This document shows positions 16,361 through 24,058 of a stretch of DNA of 64,000 bases, piece after piece (within the stretch, counting starts at the first letter, position 1; each line of letters begins with the position of its first letter). The DNA comes from Streptomyces longhuiensis (GTDB taxonomy: Bacteria > Actinomycetota > Actinomycetes > Streptomycetales > Streptomycetaceae). Where the stretch lies: positions 8,386,001-8,450,000 of the forward strand of contig NZ_CP085173.1 in assembly GCF_020616555.1 (NCBI RefSeq), in the 5' to 3' direction. The translations under genes and the position numbers were made by a program. The notes under the pieces were generated by a model. It was not told where the DNA came from. It ran no database searches and saw only the letters and a list, made by a program, of their open reading frames with translations.

Positions 16361-17448
16361 GCGATCTGCTGTACACGGAGGAGGAAGAGGCGCTGCGGTC
16401 CGCCGTGCGCGGTCTCCTCGCCGCCCACTGCGACGCGGCGTCGGTGCTCGCCCGCGTCGAGACGGACGAGCCGCACGACCGCGCGCTGTGGAAGTCCCTC
16501 GCCGAGGGCATGGGGCTGGCGGGTCTGCTGATCCCCGAGGAGCTCGGCGGCCAGGGCGCGACGCACCGTGAAGTGGCCGTGGTCCTGGAGGAGTTGGGGC
16601 GTTCCGTCGCCCCCGTCCCCTATCTCACCAGCGCCGTCGTCGCGACCGAGGCGCTCCTCGACTGCGCGGGCGACGAGGCCTCCGCGCTGCTCGGCGCGCT
16701 CGCGTCGGGCCGCACGGTGGGCGTGCTCGCCGTACCCCTGTCGGCTGCCCCCGGTCAGGTCTTCGGTGGCGTGCGCGAGGAGGGGGGCCGGCTGGAGGGA
16801 CAGGTCACCGGCGTCGCCGACGCGGCGGCGGCCGATGTGCTCCTCGTGCCGACGAGCAGCGGTCTGTACGCGGTCGATGTCACCGACGACGCCGTCACCG
16901 TCGAGGCGCGGACGTCCCTCGACCCCACCCGGCCCGTCGCCACGGTGACCTTCGCCGGCGCACGCGCTCGGGTGCTGACCGACAACGCTGTTCCGGCCGT
17001 CCGCCGCGCGCTGCGGGCCGGAGCGGGACTTCTCGCGTCCGAGCAACTCGGCCTAGCGGAATGGTGCTTGACCGAAACGGTCCGCTACACGCGCGAGCGC
17101 CACCAGTTCAACCGGCCCGTCGGCTCGTTCCAGGCGCTCAAGCACCGGCTCGCCCAGGTGTGGCTGGAGGTCGTCGGCGTCCGTGCCGCGGCCCGCAGCG
17201 CGGCGGACACCCTCGCCGCCGGGAGCGACGACGCCGATGTCGCGGTGGCGGTCGCCCAGGCGTACGCGGGACCCGCGGCCGTCCATGCCGCGGAGGAGGC
17301 GCTCCAGCTGCACGGCGGTATCGGTATGACCTGGGAGCACCCGGTTCACCTGTACCTCAAGCGGGCCAAGGCCGACTCGATCGCCCTGGGTTCCGCGGGC
17401 AGGCACCGGGAGGAGCTGGCCGAGCTGGTCGACCTCCGGGCGCCCTGA
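16357..17448 (+). CDS. Acyl-CoA dehydrogenase-like partner subunit
   Basis: A 363-aa acyl-CoA dehydrogenase-fold protein. It has the N-terminal helical domain (GLAGLLIPEELGGQGATH), the middle beta region, and ALQLHGGIGMTWEHPVHLYLKRAK in the C-terminal domain. Where family members have the catalytic Glu in a YEGT-type motif, this protein reads DSIALGSAG, so it probably does not act alone. Start-stop overlap with the preceding dehydrogenase supports a complex. It is the last gene of the operon, followed 100 bases later by the nickel transporter. Confidence 0.88.
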   Translation: MSDLLYTEEEEALRSAVRGLLAAHCDAASVLARVETDEPHDRALWKSLAEGMGLAGLLIPEELGGQGATHREVAVVLEELGRSVAPVPYLTSAVVATEALLDCAGDEASALLGALASGRTVGVLAVPLSAAPGQVFGGVREEGGRLEGQVTGVADAAAADVLLVPTSSGLYAVDVTDDAVTVEARTSLDPTRPVATVTFAGARARVLTDNAVPAVRRALRAGAGLLASEQLGLAEWCLTETVRYTRERHQFNRPVGSFQALKHRLAQVWLEVVGVRAAARSAADTLAAGSDDADVAVAVAQAYAGPAAVHAAEEALQLHGGIGMTWEHPVHLYLKRAKADSIALGSAGRHREELAELVDLRAP

Positions 17449-17490
17449 CGCGGGCCTGACGCCGGGCCAGGCGCCGGGTTTTACCTTCCC

Positions 17491-17527
17491 TTGACGAGAT
17501 GGCATTATTGCGACTCGTTCGCAATAA
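17491..17527 (+). promoter_or_regulatory. Putative Nur (nickel) box and promoter of the nik operon
   Basis: TTATTGCGA (17505-17513) and TCGCAATAA (17519-17527) form a perfect inverted repeat around a 5-base spacer. The core TTGCGA-N5-TCGCAA fits the published Streptomyces Nur consensus tTGCaa-N5-ttGCAA. TTGACG at 17491-17496 could be the -35, which would put the box over the -10 region. Nickel-bound Nur would then block transcription of the genes at 17553-22625. Confidence 0.7.
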
Positions 17528-17552
17528 GAGTTGATCTTCAATAGGGGTGGGC

Positions 17553-19154
17553 ATGGTGGTCAGGCCGGCACGAGGTGCGACAGCGGTCGCGGCGGTCGCC
17601 GCATTGTCGGTGACCGCCGCGGCCTGTTCGGCGCCCGGCGGGTCGGGCGGGGTCGGCAAGGGGCGGGCGCCGTCGAGCGCGGTCGTGGGCATCGCCTACG
17701 AACCGGACACACTCAGCCCACTCCTGGGCTACGGCAAGGACGGCAACTCCAAGATCTTCGACGGACTGCTCACCCACGACGCGGACATGGAGCTGAAGCC
17801 CGCGCTCGCCACCGCCCTGCCGAAGGTGAGCGCCGACGGCCGCACGTACACGTACAAGCTGCGCGACGGCGTGCGGTTCAGCGACGGGAAGCCCTTCTCG
17901 GCGAAGGACGTCGTCTTCACCTACGAGACGATCCTCGACAAGAAGACCAACAACGCCTCCAAGACGGAACTCGACGCCGTCGACACCGTCGAGGCCAAGG
18001 GGGACGACACCGTCGTCTTCCGCCTCAAGTACCCGTACGCCCCGTTCGCCGAGCGCACCGTCCTGCCCATCGCGCCCGAGCACATAGCGGGCAGGCAGGA
18101 CGTCAACACCGGTGACTTCACCACGAAGCCGGTCGGCACCGGGCCCTACACGCTCGTGAAGTGGTCCAAGGGCGAGAAGCTCACCTTCAAGGCCAACTCC
18201 CGCTACTGGGGCGGCGCGCCGAAGGTCAGGAACTTCACCATGGCCGTCGTCAAGGACGACGACGTGCGCGCCACCCGGCTGCGCTCCGGCGACCTCGACG
18301 GCGCGATCCTGCCGCCCGATCTCGCCGCGACGTTCAAGAGCGACGGCGACAAGAAGACGTACGCCGCCCGCACCTTCGACTACCGCGTCGTGACCCTGCC
18401 CACCGGCAACAAGGTCGCCGGGGACACCGCCGTGCGGCGCGCGCTCGACATCGGCGTCGACCGCAAGGCCATGGTCGACTCGATCCTCTACGGCGCGGGC
18501 AAGGAGGCGTACGGCCCGGTCCCGACCGACAGCCCCTGGTTCACCGAGGGCACCGAGCGCACCCACGACCTCGCGAAGGCCAGGAAGATCCTCGACGACG
18601 CGGGCTGGAAGGCCGGCAAGGACGGTATCCGGGCCAGGAACGGCGTCCGCGCCTCGTTCCCGCTCTGGTACCTGACCGGCGACAAGCTCCGCCAGGACCA
18701 CGCCCTCGCCTACGCCTCCGACGCCAAGAAGCTCGGCATCCAGATCAAGGTCGAGTCCGGCACCTGGGAGGTCATCGAGCCGCGCATGCCCAAGGACGCG
18801 GTCCTCGCGGGCGGCGGCTCCCCGGCCGACCCCGACTTCGACCAGTACACGCTCCTCAAGTCCTCCCTCGCGGGCGACGGCTTCAACAACATGGCCTGGT
18901 ACGACAACGCGCGCGTCGACGAGGCGCTCGACGCGGCCCGCAGAACCGACGACCACGACCGGCGCAAGGCCGCCTACGACACCGTCCAGCGCGAACTCGT
19001 GAAGAACCCCGGCTACACCTTCCTCACCCACATCGACCACCTCTACGTCGTCGGCGACCGGTTCGGCGACCTCACCACCCAGGTCGAGCCGCACGACCAC
19101 GGGCTCGCCTCCGGCCCCTGGTGGAACGTCGAGAAGTGGCAGCCGGCCTCGTGA
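17553..19154 (+). CDS. nikA: Nickel/peptide-type ABC substrate-binding lipoprotein
   Basis: A family-5 extracellular solute-binding protein, 533 aa. The N-terminus is a lipoprotein signal with the Cys after LSVTAAA. The SBP_bac_5 pattern follows: IFDGLLTHDADMELKPALAT near 70, LRDGVRFSDGKPFSAKDVVFTYE near 110, and GTGPYTLVKWSKGEKL near 195. The ATG at 17553 sits 9 bases after AGGGG; a GTG two codons earlier is the alternative. Several His residues near the C-terminus (THIDHLY, EPHDHG) could help metal binding, but this is only suggestive. Nickel is proposed because of the Nur-like box, not from the fold, which also serves peptides. Confidence 0.8.
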   Translation: MVVRPARGATAVAAVAALSVTAAACSAPGGSGGVGKGRAPSSAVVGIAYEPDTLSPLLGYGKDGNSKIFDGLLTHDADMELKPALATALPKVSADGRTYTYKLRDGVRFSDGKPFSAKDVVFTYETILDKKTNNASKTELDAVDTVEAKGDDTVVFRLKYPYAPFAERTVLPIAPEHIAGRQDVNTGDFTTKPVGTGPYTLVKWSKGEKLTFKANSRYWGGAPKVRNFTMAVVKDDDVRATRLRSGDLDGAILPPDLAATFKSDGDKKTYAARTFDYRVVTLPTGNKVAGDTAVRRALDIGVDRKAMVDSILYGAGKEAYGPVPTDSPWFTEGTERTHDLAKARKILDDAGWKAGKDGIRARNGVRASFPLWYLTGDKLRQDHALAYASDAKKLGIQIKVESGTWEVIEPRMPKDAVLAGGGSPADPDFDQYTLLKSSLAGDGFNNMAWYDNARVDEALDAARRTDDHDRRKAAYDTVQRELVKNPGYTFLTHIDHLYVVGDRFGDLTTQVEPHDHGLASGPWWNVEKWQPAS

Positions 19155-20143
19155 GGCGGCGGCTCCCCTGGGGGCCGATGGCGCGCCTGACGGGACGGCG
19201 GATCCTGTTCGCCGTCCCGGTCCTGGCCACGGTGACCTTCGGCGTCTTCGCGATCGCCGCCGCGTCCCCCTTCGACCCCGTCAAGGCCTACGCGGGCACG
19301 GCGGGCCTCACCGCCTCGCAGGACGACCTCGACCAGCTCCGCGCCAACCTCGGCGTCGACCGGCCCCTCGTCACCCGCTGGTGGGACTGGCTGACCTCCG
19401 CTCTCCAGGGCGACCTGGGCGACTCCTCCGTACTCCGGCAGCCCGTCGCCGACGTCGTCGGCGAACGCATCGGCTGGTCCGTCCTGCTCGCCGCCACCGC
19501 CTTCCTCGCCGCCGTCCTGCTCGGCACGGCACTCGGCGTCCTCGCCGCGCGCCGCCAGGGCGGATGGCTCGACCGGACCGTCAGCGCGGTCGCCTACACC
19601 CTCGAAGCCGCGCCCCCGTTCTGGCTCGGCCTGCTCGCCGTATGGCTGTTCTCCCTCAAACTCGGCGCACTTCCGGCCGGCGGACTCACCGACACCGGCA
19701 CCACCACGATCACGGCCGGGCAGGTCGCCTCGCACCTGGTGCTCCCCGCCGCCGTCCTCGCCGTCTCGCAACTGCCCTGGTTCGTCCTGTACGTACGCCA
19801 GGGGGTGGGCCACGCCCTTGAGGAGGACCCCGTCCGCGGGGCGCGCGCACGCGGACTCGCCCCGCGCACCGTCCTGATCGGCCACGCCCTGCGCTCCGGA
19901 ATGCTGCCCGTCCTGACCCTCATCGGCTCCCGCGTCCCCGAACTGATCACCGGCGCGCTGCTGGTGGAGACCGTGTTCAGCTGGCCGGGGATCGCCGCGG
20001 CGACCGTGCAGGCCGCGACGTCCGTGGACTTCCCGCTGCTCGCCGCGCTGACCGTCCTGGCCACGCTCGCCGTGCTCCTCGGCAACCTGGCCGCCGACCT
20101 CCTGTACGGCCTCGCCGACCCGAGAGTGGGATTCGATGGCTGA
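19151..20143 (+). CDS. nikB: Nickel/peptide-type ABC permease (NikB-like)
   Basis: A 330-aa membrane subunit of the DppB/NikB family. One N-terminal helix (ILFAVPVLATVTFGVFAIAA) is followed by an extracellular loop and about five helices. The cytoplasmic EAA-type loop VRGARARGLAPRTVLIGHAL contacts the ATPases. The GTG start overlaps the stop of the binding-protein gene as GTGA; an internal ATG nine codons later is possible. It overlaps the next permease by 8 bases. Confidence 0.88.
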   Translation: MRRRLPWGPMARLTGRRILFAVPVLATVTFGVFAIAAASPFDPVKAYAGTAGLTASQDDLDQLRANLGVDRPLVTRWWDWLTSALQGDLGDSSVLRQPVADVVGERIGWSVLLAATAFLAAVLLGTALGVLAARRQGGWLDRTVSAVAYTLEAAPPFWLGLLAVWLFSLKLGALPAGGLTDTGTTTITAGQVASHLVLPAAVLAVSQLPWFVLYVRQGVGHALEEDPVRGARARGLAPRTVLIGHALRSGMLPVLTLIGSRVPELITGALLVETVFSWPGIAAATVQAATSVDFPLLAALTVLATLAVLLGNLAADLLYGLADPRVGFDG

Positions 20144-21002
20144 GCTCACCTGGCGCGCCCGCGGCGGCGCGCGCCGCTCCACGCGCGCGTGGCGGGTGCG
20201 CACGTCCGCCGTCCTCGTGGTGGCGGTCGGCCTCGCCGTCCTCGTCGTGCCGCCCCTCGCGCACCTCGACGAACAGGCCGTCGACCTCGCCGCCAAGCTC
20301 CAACCCCCTTCGCGGGAACACCCGTTCGGCACCGACGACGTGGGCCGCGACCTGCTGCTGCGCTGCGTGTACGGGCTGCGCGTCTCCCTCCTCGTCGGGG
20401 TGGTCGCCGCCGTCGTGGCGACCGTCATCGGCACGGCCGTGGGGGCGCTCGCGGGCACCGTCGGCGGCTGGACGGACCGGGTCGTCATGCGGCTCGTGGA
20501 CGTCTTCTCGTCGGTGCCGCACCTGCTCCTCGGCATCTTCATCGTCGCCATGTTCCGGCCGGGCGTCTGGCCGGTCGTCGTCTCCGTGGCGCTCACGCAC
20601 TGGCTGTCCACGGCTCGAATCGTCCGCGCCGAAGTGCTCTCCCTGCGCTCACGGCCGTACATCGACGCGGCCGTGTCCGGAGGCTCGTCGCGGTGGCGGA
20701 TCGCCGTGCGCCACCTGCTGCCGGGCGTCCTGCCGCAGGCCGCGCTCGCCGCCGTCCTGATGGTGCCGCACGCCATCTGGCACGAGTCCGCCCTCTCCTT
20801 CCTCGGTCTCGGCCTGCCCGCACACCAGGCGAGCCTGGGCACGCTCGTCCAGTCCGCGCGGGGTTCGCTGCTCGCCGGGAGCTGGTGGCCGACACTCTTC
20901 CCCGGCCTGTTCATCATCGTGCCGACCCTGGCGATCGCGGGCCTCGCGGGAGCCTGGCGGGAACACCTCAACCCGCGCCGCCGATCGGAGCTCATGCTAT
21001 GA
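20136..21002 (+). CDS. nikC: Nickel/peptide-type ABC permease (NikC-like)
   Basis: A 288-aa membrane protein of the DppC/NikC family. Family features are HPFGTDDVGRDLLLRCVYGLRVSLLVG near residue 58 and the EAA-like loop ALTHWLSTARIVRAEVLSLRSRPYIDAAVSGGSS. Its start lies within the end of nikB and its stop overlaps the next ATG, so the five genes are translationally coupled. It forms the channel together with NikB. Confidence 0.88.
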   Translation: MAELTWRARGGARRSTRAWRVRTSAVLVVAVGLAVLVVPPLAHLDEQAVDLAAKLQPPSREHPFGTDDVGRDLLLRCVYGLRVSLLVGVVAAVVATVIGTAVGALAGTVGGWTDRVVMRLVDVFSSVPHLLLGIFIVAMFRPGVWPVVVSVALTHWLSTARIVRAEVLSLRSRPYIDAAVSGGSSRWRIAVRHLLPGVLPQAALAAVLMVPHAIWHESALSFLGLGLPAHQASLGTLVQSARGSLLAGSWWPTLFPGLFIIVPTLAIAGLAGAWREHLNPRRRSELML

Positions 21003-21967
21003 ACGGGCCCCAACCCGTGCTGTCCGTAAGGGACTTGTCCGTGCGCTTCCGGATGCGTGACGGCGCGTACGTGCAGGCCGTCGGCGGCGCACACTTCGAC
21101 CTCGCGGCCGGCGAGTGCCTGGCCCTCGTCGGCGAGAGCGGCTGCGGCAAGTCGGTGCTCGCGTCGGCCCTCCTCGGGCTCCTGCCGGGCAACGCGGAGA
21201 CGGCCGGGTCCGCGTACATCGGCGACCTCGACCTGCTCGCCGCCGACGAGCGCACCCTGGCCCGCACCGTCCGCGGCCGCCGCGTCGGCCTCGTACCGCA
21301 GAGCCCCGCAGCGCACCTCACACCCGTACGGACCGTCCGCTCCCAATTGGAGGAGACCGTACGTGAGTTGACCGGCGTGCGGCGCGGCTCAGGGCTGCGG
21401 GCCGCCGCCGAGGAGGCGGCGGAGCGCGCCGCGTTCCCCGCCGGGCATCTCGACCGGCACCCGCACGAACTGTCCGGCGGGCTCGCCCAGCGGGCCGCGA
21501 CCGCGCTGGCCCTGGTCGGCGACGCCCCCCTGCTCCTCGCCGACGAACCCACGACCGGACTCGACCGTGACCTCGTGGAGCGCACCGTCGACGAACTGCG
21601 CCGTCACATCGGGGCGGAGCGCGCGCTCCTCCTCATCACGCACGACCTCGCGGCGGCCGAGCGGATCGCCGACCGCGTGGCCGTGATGTACGGCGGCCGC
21701 ATCGTCGAACTCGCCGACGCCGCCGACTTCTTCGGCAGTCCCGGACCCCGGCACCCGTACGCCCGCGGCCTCCTGGACGCCCTGCCGGAGCGGGAGTTCA
21801 CGCCCATCCCCGGGATGCCGCCCGAGCTGGGCGCGCTCCCGGCGGGCTGCGCGTTCGCCGCGCGCTGCGACCGCGCCACCGACACCTGCGGGACCCGCCC
21901 CGCACTCGCGGACGGCGTGGCCTGCCACCACCCCGCGACCGTCCAGCTGGAGGCGCCGCGTGCTTGA
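20999..21967 (+). CDS. nikD: ABC transporter ATP-binding protein (NikD-like)
   Basis: A 322-aa ATPase. Walker A GESGCGKS lies near residue 45, signature LSGGLAQR near 157 and Walker B LLLADEPTTGLD near 180. The C-terminal oligopeptide/nickel extension starts at RHPYARGLLDALPERE and contains a Cys-rich segment (CAFAARCDRATDTCG) typical of the oligo_HPY domain. It overlaps the genes on both sides. It energises uptake together with the shorter ATPase encoded next. Confidence 0.88.
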   Translation: MNGPQPVLSVRDLSVRFRMRDGAYVQAVGGAHFDLAAGECLALVGESGCGKSVLASALLGLLPGNAETAGSAYIGDLDLLAADERTLARTVRGRRVGLVPQSPAAHLTPVRTVRSQLEETVRELTGVRRGSGLRAAAEEAAERAAFPAGHLDRHPHELSGGLAQRAATALALVGDAPLLLADEPTTGLDRDLVERTVDELRRHIGAERALLLITHDLAAAERIADRVAVMYGGRIVELADAADFFGSPGPRHPYARGLLDALPEREFTPIPGMPPELGALPAGCAFAARCDRATDTCGTRPALADGVACHHPATVQLEAPRA

Positions 21968-22625
21968 ACTGATCTCCGTCACCGCCGGGTACGAGCGCGG
22001 TGACCCCGTCGTGCGCGACGCCGGCCTGACCATCGCCACCGGAGAGGCCGTCGGGCTCCTCGGGCCCAGCGGTTGCGGGAAGTCCACTCTCGCCCGCGTC
22101 GCCGCCCTGCTCCACCGCCCCGACTCCGGCCGCGTCGTCATCGACGGGGAGCCGGCCAGCGGCTGGCGCCATCGCGCGCCCCGCGAGCAGCGCACCGCGT
22201 TCGGCGTGGTCTTCCAGCAGCCGCGCATGTCGGCCGACCCACGGCTGCGCCTCGCCGACCTCATCGCCGAACCGCTGCGGGCCACCGGCCTGAAACCGGA
22301 CGACCGTGTGGGCGAGCTGGCCGCGACCGTCGGCCTGGGCACCGATCTCCTGTCGCGGCGCCCCCACGAGGTCAGCGACGGCCAGCTTCAACGCGCCTGC
22401 CTCGCCCGGGCCCTGGCCCTGCGGCCCCGCTGGCTGATCTGCGACGAGATGACGGCGATGCTCGACGCGTCCACGACGGCGGCCCTGGTGGGCGTCGTCG
22501 AGGCCTATCGCGCGGAGACCGGTGCGGGACTGCTGGCCGTGGGCCACGACCGGCGTCTGCTGGAGCGTTGGTGCGACCGGACGGCTGAGTGGGACGCTCT
22601 GGGCTCCGCCGGAGACGGCAGGTGA
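21960..22625 (+). CDS. nikE: ABC transporter ATP-binding protein (NikE-like, short)
   Basis: A compact 221-aa ATPase starting with GTG inside the end of nikD. Walker A GPSGCGKST lies near residue 37 and Walker B LICDEMTAMLD near 160. The signature reads VSDGQLQRACLARAL, with Asp for the second Gly of LSGGQ, and the Walker B Pro is a Met. There is no oligo_HPY extension. The intact Walker A and catalytic Glu suggest it is still active as the partner of NikD. It is the last gene of the operon. Confidence 0.85.
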   Translation: MLELISVTAGYERGDPVVRDAGLTIATGEAVGLLGPSGCGKSTLARVAALLHRPDSGRVVIDGEPASGWRHRAPREQRTAFGVVFQQPRMSADPRLRLADLIAEPLRATGLKPDDRVGELAATVGLGTDLLSRRPHEVSDGQLQRACLARALALRPRWLICDEMTAMLDASTTAALVGVVEAYRAETGAGLLAVGHDRRLLERWCDRTAEWDALGSAGDGR

Positions 22626-22660
22626 GCGAGAGGCGGTCCGGCCCCCGTCCGGCACCCCGC

Positions 22661-22687
22661 CGTTCACCCTGAGCAGCCAGGTGAACG
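22661..22687 (+). terminator. Hairpin after the nik operon
   Basis: CGTTCACC (22661-22668) pairs with GGTGAACG (22680-22687) around an 11-base loop, 36 bases after the nikE stop. It could be a terminator. Its arms resemble the PhoP unit GTTCACC, but they are inverted, not tandem as in PHO boxes. Confidence 0.5.
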
Positions 22688-22789
22688 CGGCATGCAGCTC
22701 CGGCCAACTCCCGCCCCGGGCCTGCCCATTGACACCCGTGGGACCTCATACTCGCTGAGGTCCCGTACGGCACTCCCCGGGAGGAACAC

Positions 22790-23647
22790 ATGGTCCACCT
22801 CACCCGTCGCAGAGCCCTCACCACCCTCGCCGCGGCGGTCACCGCGACCGTCGCCGTGCCCGGGTACGCGCAGGCGGCCGAGCGGGGACGCGGCCCCCGC
22901 CCCCTGTTGCGTGCCCACGCGCACAACGACTACGAGCACCCGCGTCCTCTCCTCGACGCCCTCGACCATCGCTTCGCCAGCGTCGAGGCGGACATCTACC
23001 TGGTCGACGGCCAGCTCCTCGTCGCCCACGACCCGGTCGACCTCGACCCGAAGCGCACCCTCGCGGCGCTCTACCTGGAACCGCTCGCGGCCCGCGTCAA
23101 GGCCAACCACGGCTCCGTGTACCGGGGCTATCGCGGGCCGCTCCAGCTCCTCGTCGACATCAAGACCGAGGGCGCGGCCACCTATCTCGAACTCGACCGC
23201 CAACTGCGCGGCTGCCGGAACTTGTTCACCACGTACGCCCACGGCAGGGTCCGCACCGGCGCGGTGACCGCCGTGATCTCCGGGGACCGCGCCGCCCGAG
23301 AGCCCATGGAGCAGCAGCGGGTGCGCAGCGCGTTCTACGACGGCCGCCTCACCGACCTCGGCGGGCCCGCGCCCGCCTCCTTCACCCCGCTCATCAGTGA
23401 CAACTGGGCGAACAACTTCACCTGGCAGGGCGCGGGACCGATCCCGGCCGCCGAGCGCGAGAAGCTGCGCTCCCTCGTGTCGGCCGCCCACCAGGAGGAC
23501 CGCCGCGTCCGTTTCTGGGCGACGCCCGACGTGGCGGGACCGGAACGCGACGCCGTGTGGGGCGAACTGCTCGCCGCCGGCGTGGATCACCTCAACACGG
23601 ACGACCTCGCGGGCCTGGAAGCGTTCTTGGACGCCCACGAGAAGTAG
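22790..23647 (+). CDS. Tat-exported GDPD/PI-PLC-like phosphodiesterase (Aim6-like)
   Basis: A 285-aa secreted protein. The signal has a twin Arg (LTRRRALTTLAAAVTATVAVPG). The mature start RAHAHNDYEHPRPLLDALDHRF and then SVEADIYLVDGQLLVAHD place the His, Glu and Asp ligands of the glycerophosphodiester phosphodiesterase/PI-PLC TIM barrel. LLVDIKTEG near residue 120 supplies the second acidic set. It probably hydrolyses phosphodiester headgroups or related secreted substrates. GGGAGGAAC precedes the ATG. It is monocistronic, with a large hairpin after its stop. Confidence 0.82.
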   Translation: MVHLTRRRALTTLAAAVTATVAVPGYAQAAERGRGPRPLLRAHAHNDYEHPRPLLDALDHRFASVEADIYLVDGQLLVAHDPVDLDPKRTLAALYLEPLAARVKANHGSVYRGYRGPLQLLVDIKTEGAATYLELDRQLRGCRNLFTTYAHGRVRTGAVTAVISGDRAAREPMEQQRVRSAFYDGRLTDLGGPAPASFTPLISDNWANNFTWQGAGPIPAAEREKLRSLVSAAHQEDRRVRFWATPDVAGPERDAVWGELLAAGVDHLNTDDLAGLEAFLDAHEK

Positions 23648-23700
23648 GCGTCCACCGCCACATCACTCGTTCGGCGGACACGTCACTCGCCCGGGCGCAG

Positions 23701-23753
23701 CCTCCGCTACGCCACACTTGCGGCCGACAGCCGCGGTGTTGGCGTGGCGGAGG
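23701..23753 (+). other. Long hairpin overlapping the RBS of the small membrane protein
   Basis: CCTCCGCTACGCCA (23701-23714) pairs with TGGCGTGGCGGAGG (23740-23753) over 14 base pairs (one G-U). Inside, CAC/GTG and GCGGC/GCCGC extend the stem to a 5-base loop. The 3' arm takes in part of the AGGAGG Shine-Dalgarno sequence of the gene at 23764. It may terminate the upstream gene, hide the ribosome site, or do both. Confidence 0.75.
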
Positions 23754-23763
23754 AGGTTCGGCG

Positions 23764-23958
23764 ATGTCCCTGTCGATTTCGGTCGTGCTGCTGCTTCTGA
23801 TCCTGGCGGTGGTCTTCCTGCGCAACGGCGCGATGAAGATCTCGCACGCGTTGGTCTGCCTGTTGCTGGGATTCCTGCTGGCCGGCACGAGTATGGCGCC
23901 CACGTTGCAGAACGGCCTGACGGCGACGGCGGGGATCGTGAGCAGCCTGCATCCGTGA
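23764..23958 (+). CDS. Small membrane protein
   Basis: A 64-aa protein with two hydrophobic segments: residues 3-19 (LSISVVLLLLILAVVFL) and 27-43 (SHALVCLLLGFLLAGTS), joined by a short basic loop. AGGAGG lies 8 bases before the ATG. Similar two-helix small proteins occur in Streptomyces near mobile-element genes, but no such genes are present here and the function is unknown. Its ribosome site is partly inside a strong hairpin. Confidence 0.65.
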   Translation: MSLSISVVLLLLILAVVFLRNGAMKISHALVCLLLGFLLAGTSMAPTLQNGLTATAGIVSSLHP

Positions 23959-23995
23959 TCGTTTCACCGTCGTAGACGGCGTGAGTGATCGTTTC
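23955..23995 (+). repeat. Direct repeat GTGATCGTTTC, 30 bp apart
   Basis: Two identical 11-base copies start at 23955 and 23985. The first spans the stop codon of the small membrane protein and the second lies 74 bases before the secreted-protein gene. They could be regulator half-sites for that gene. Confidence 0.5.
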
Positions 23996-24058
23996 GGGTT
24001 CGTGAACAACACCCCTGTGTGCATGGACACTTCAAGGGCGTGGCCCTAGCTTCGCGCC

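Noticed and set aside
22661..22687. PHO box before the GDPD-like gene
   Set aside because: The GTTCACC units are inverted, not tandem with 4-base spacing as in PhoP boxes; a hairpin is simpler.
23955..23966. TGATCGTTTCA as a rhamnose-type LacI operator
   Set aside because: It lacks one base of the palindrome and lies far from sugar genes; better explained as part of the local direct repeat.
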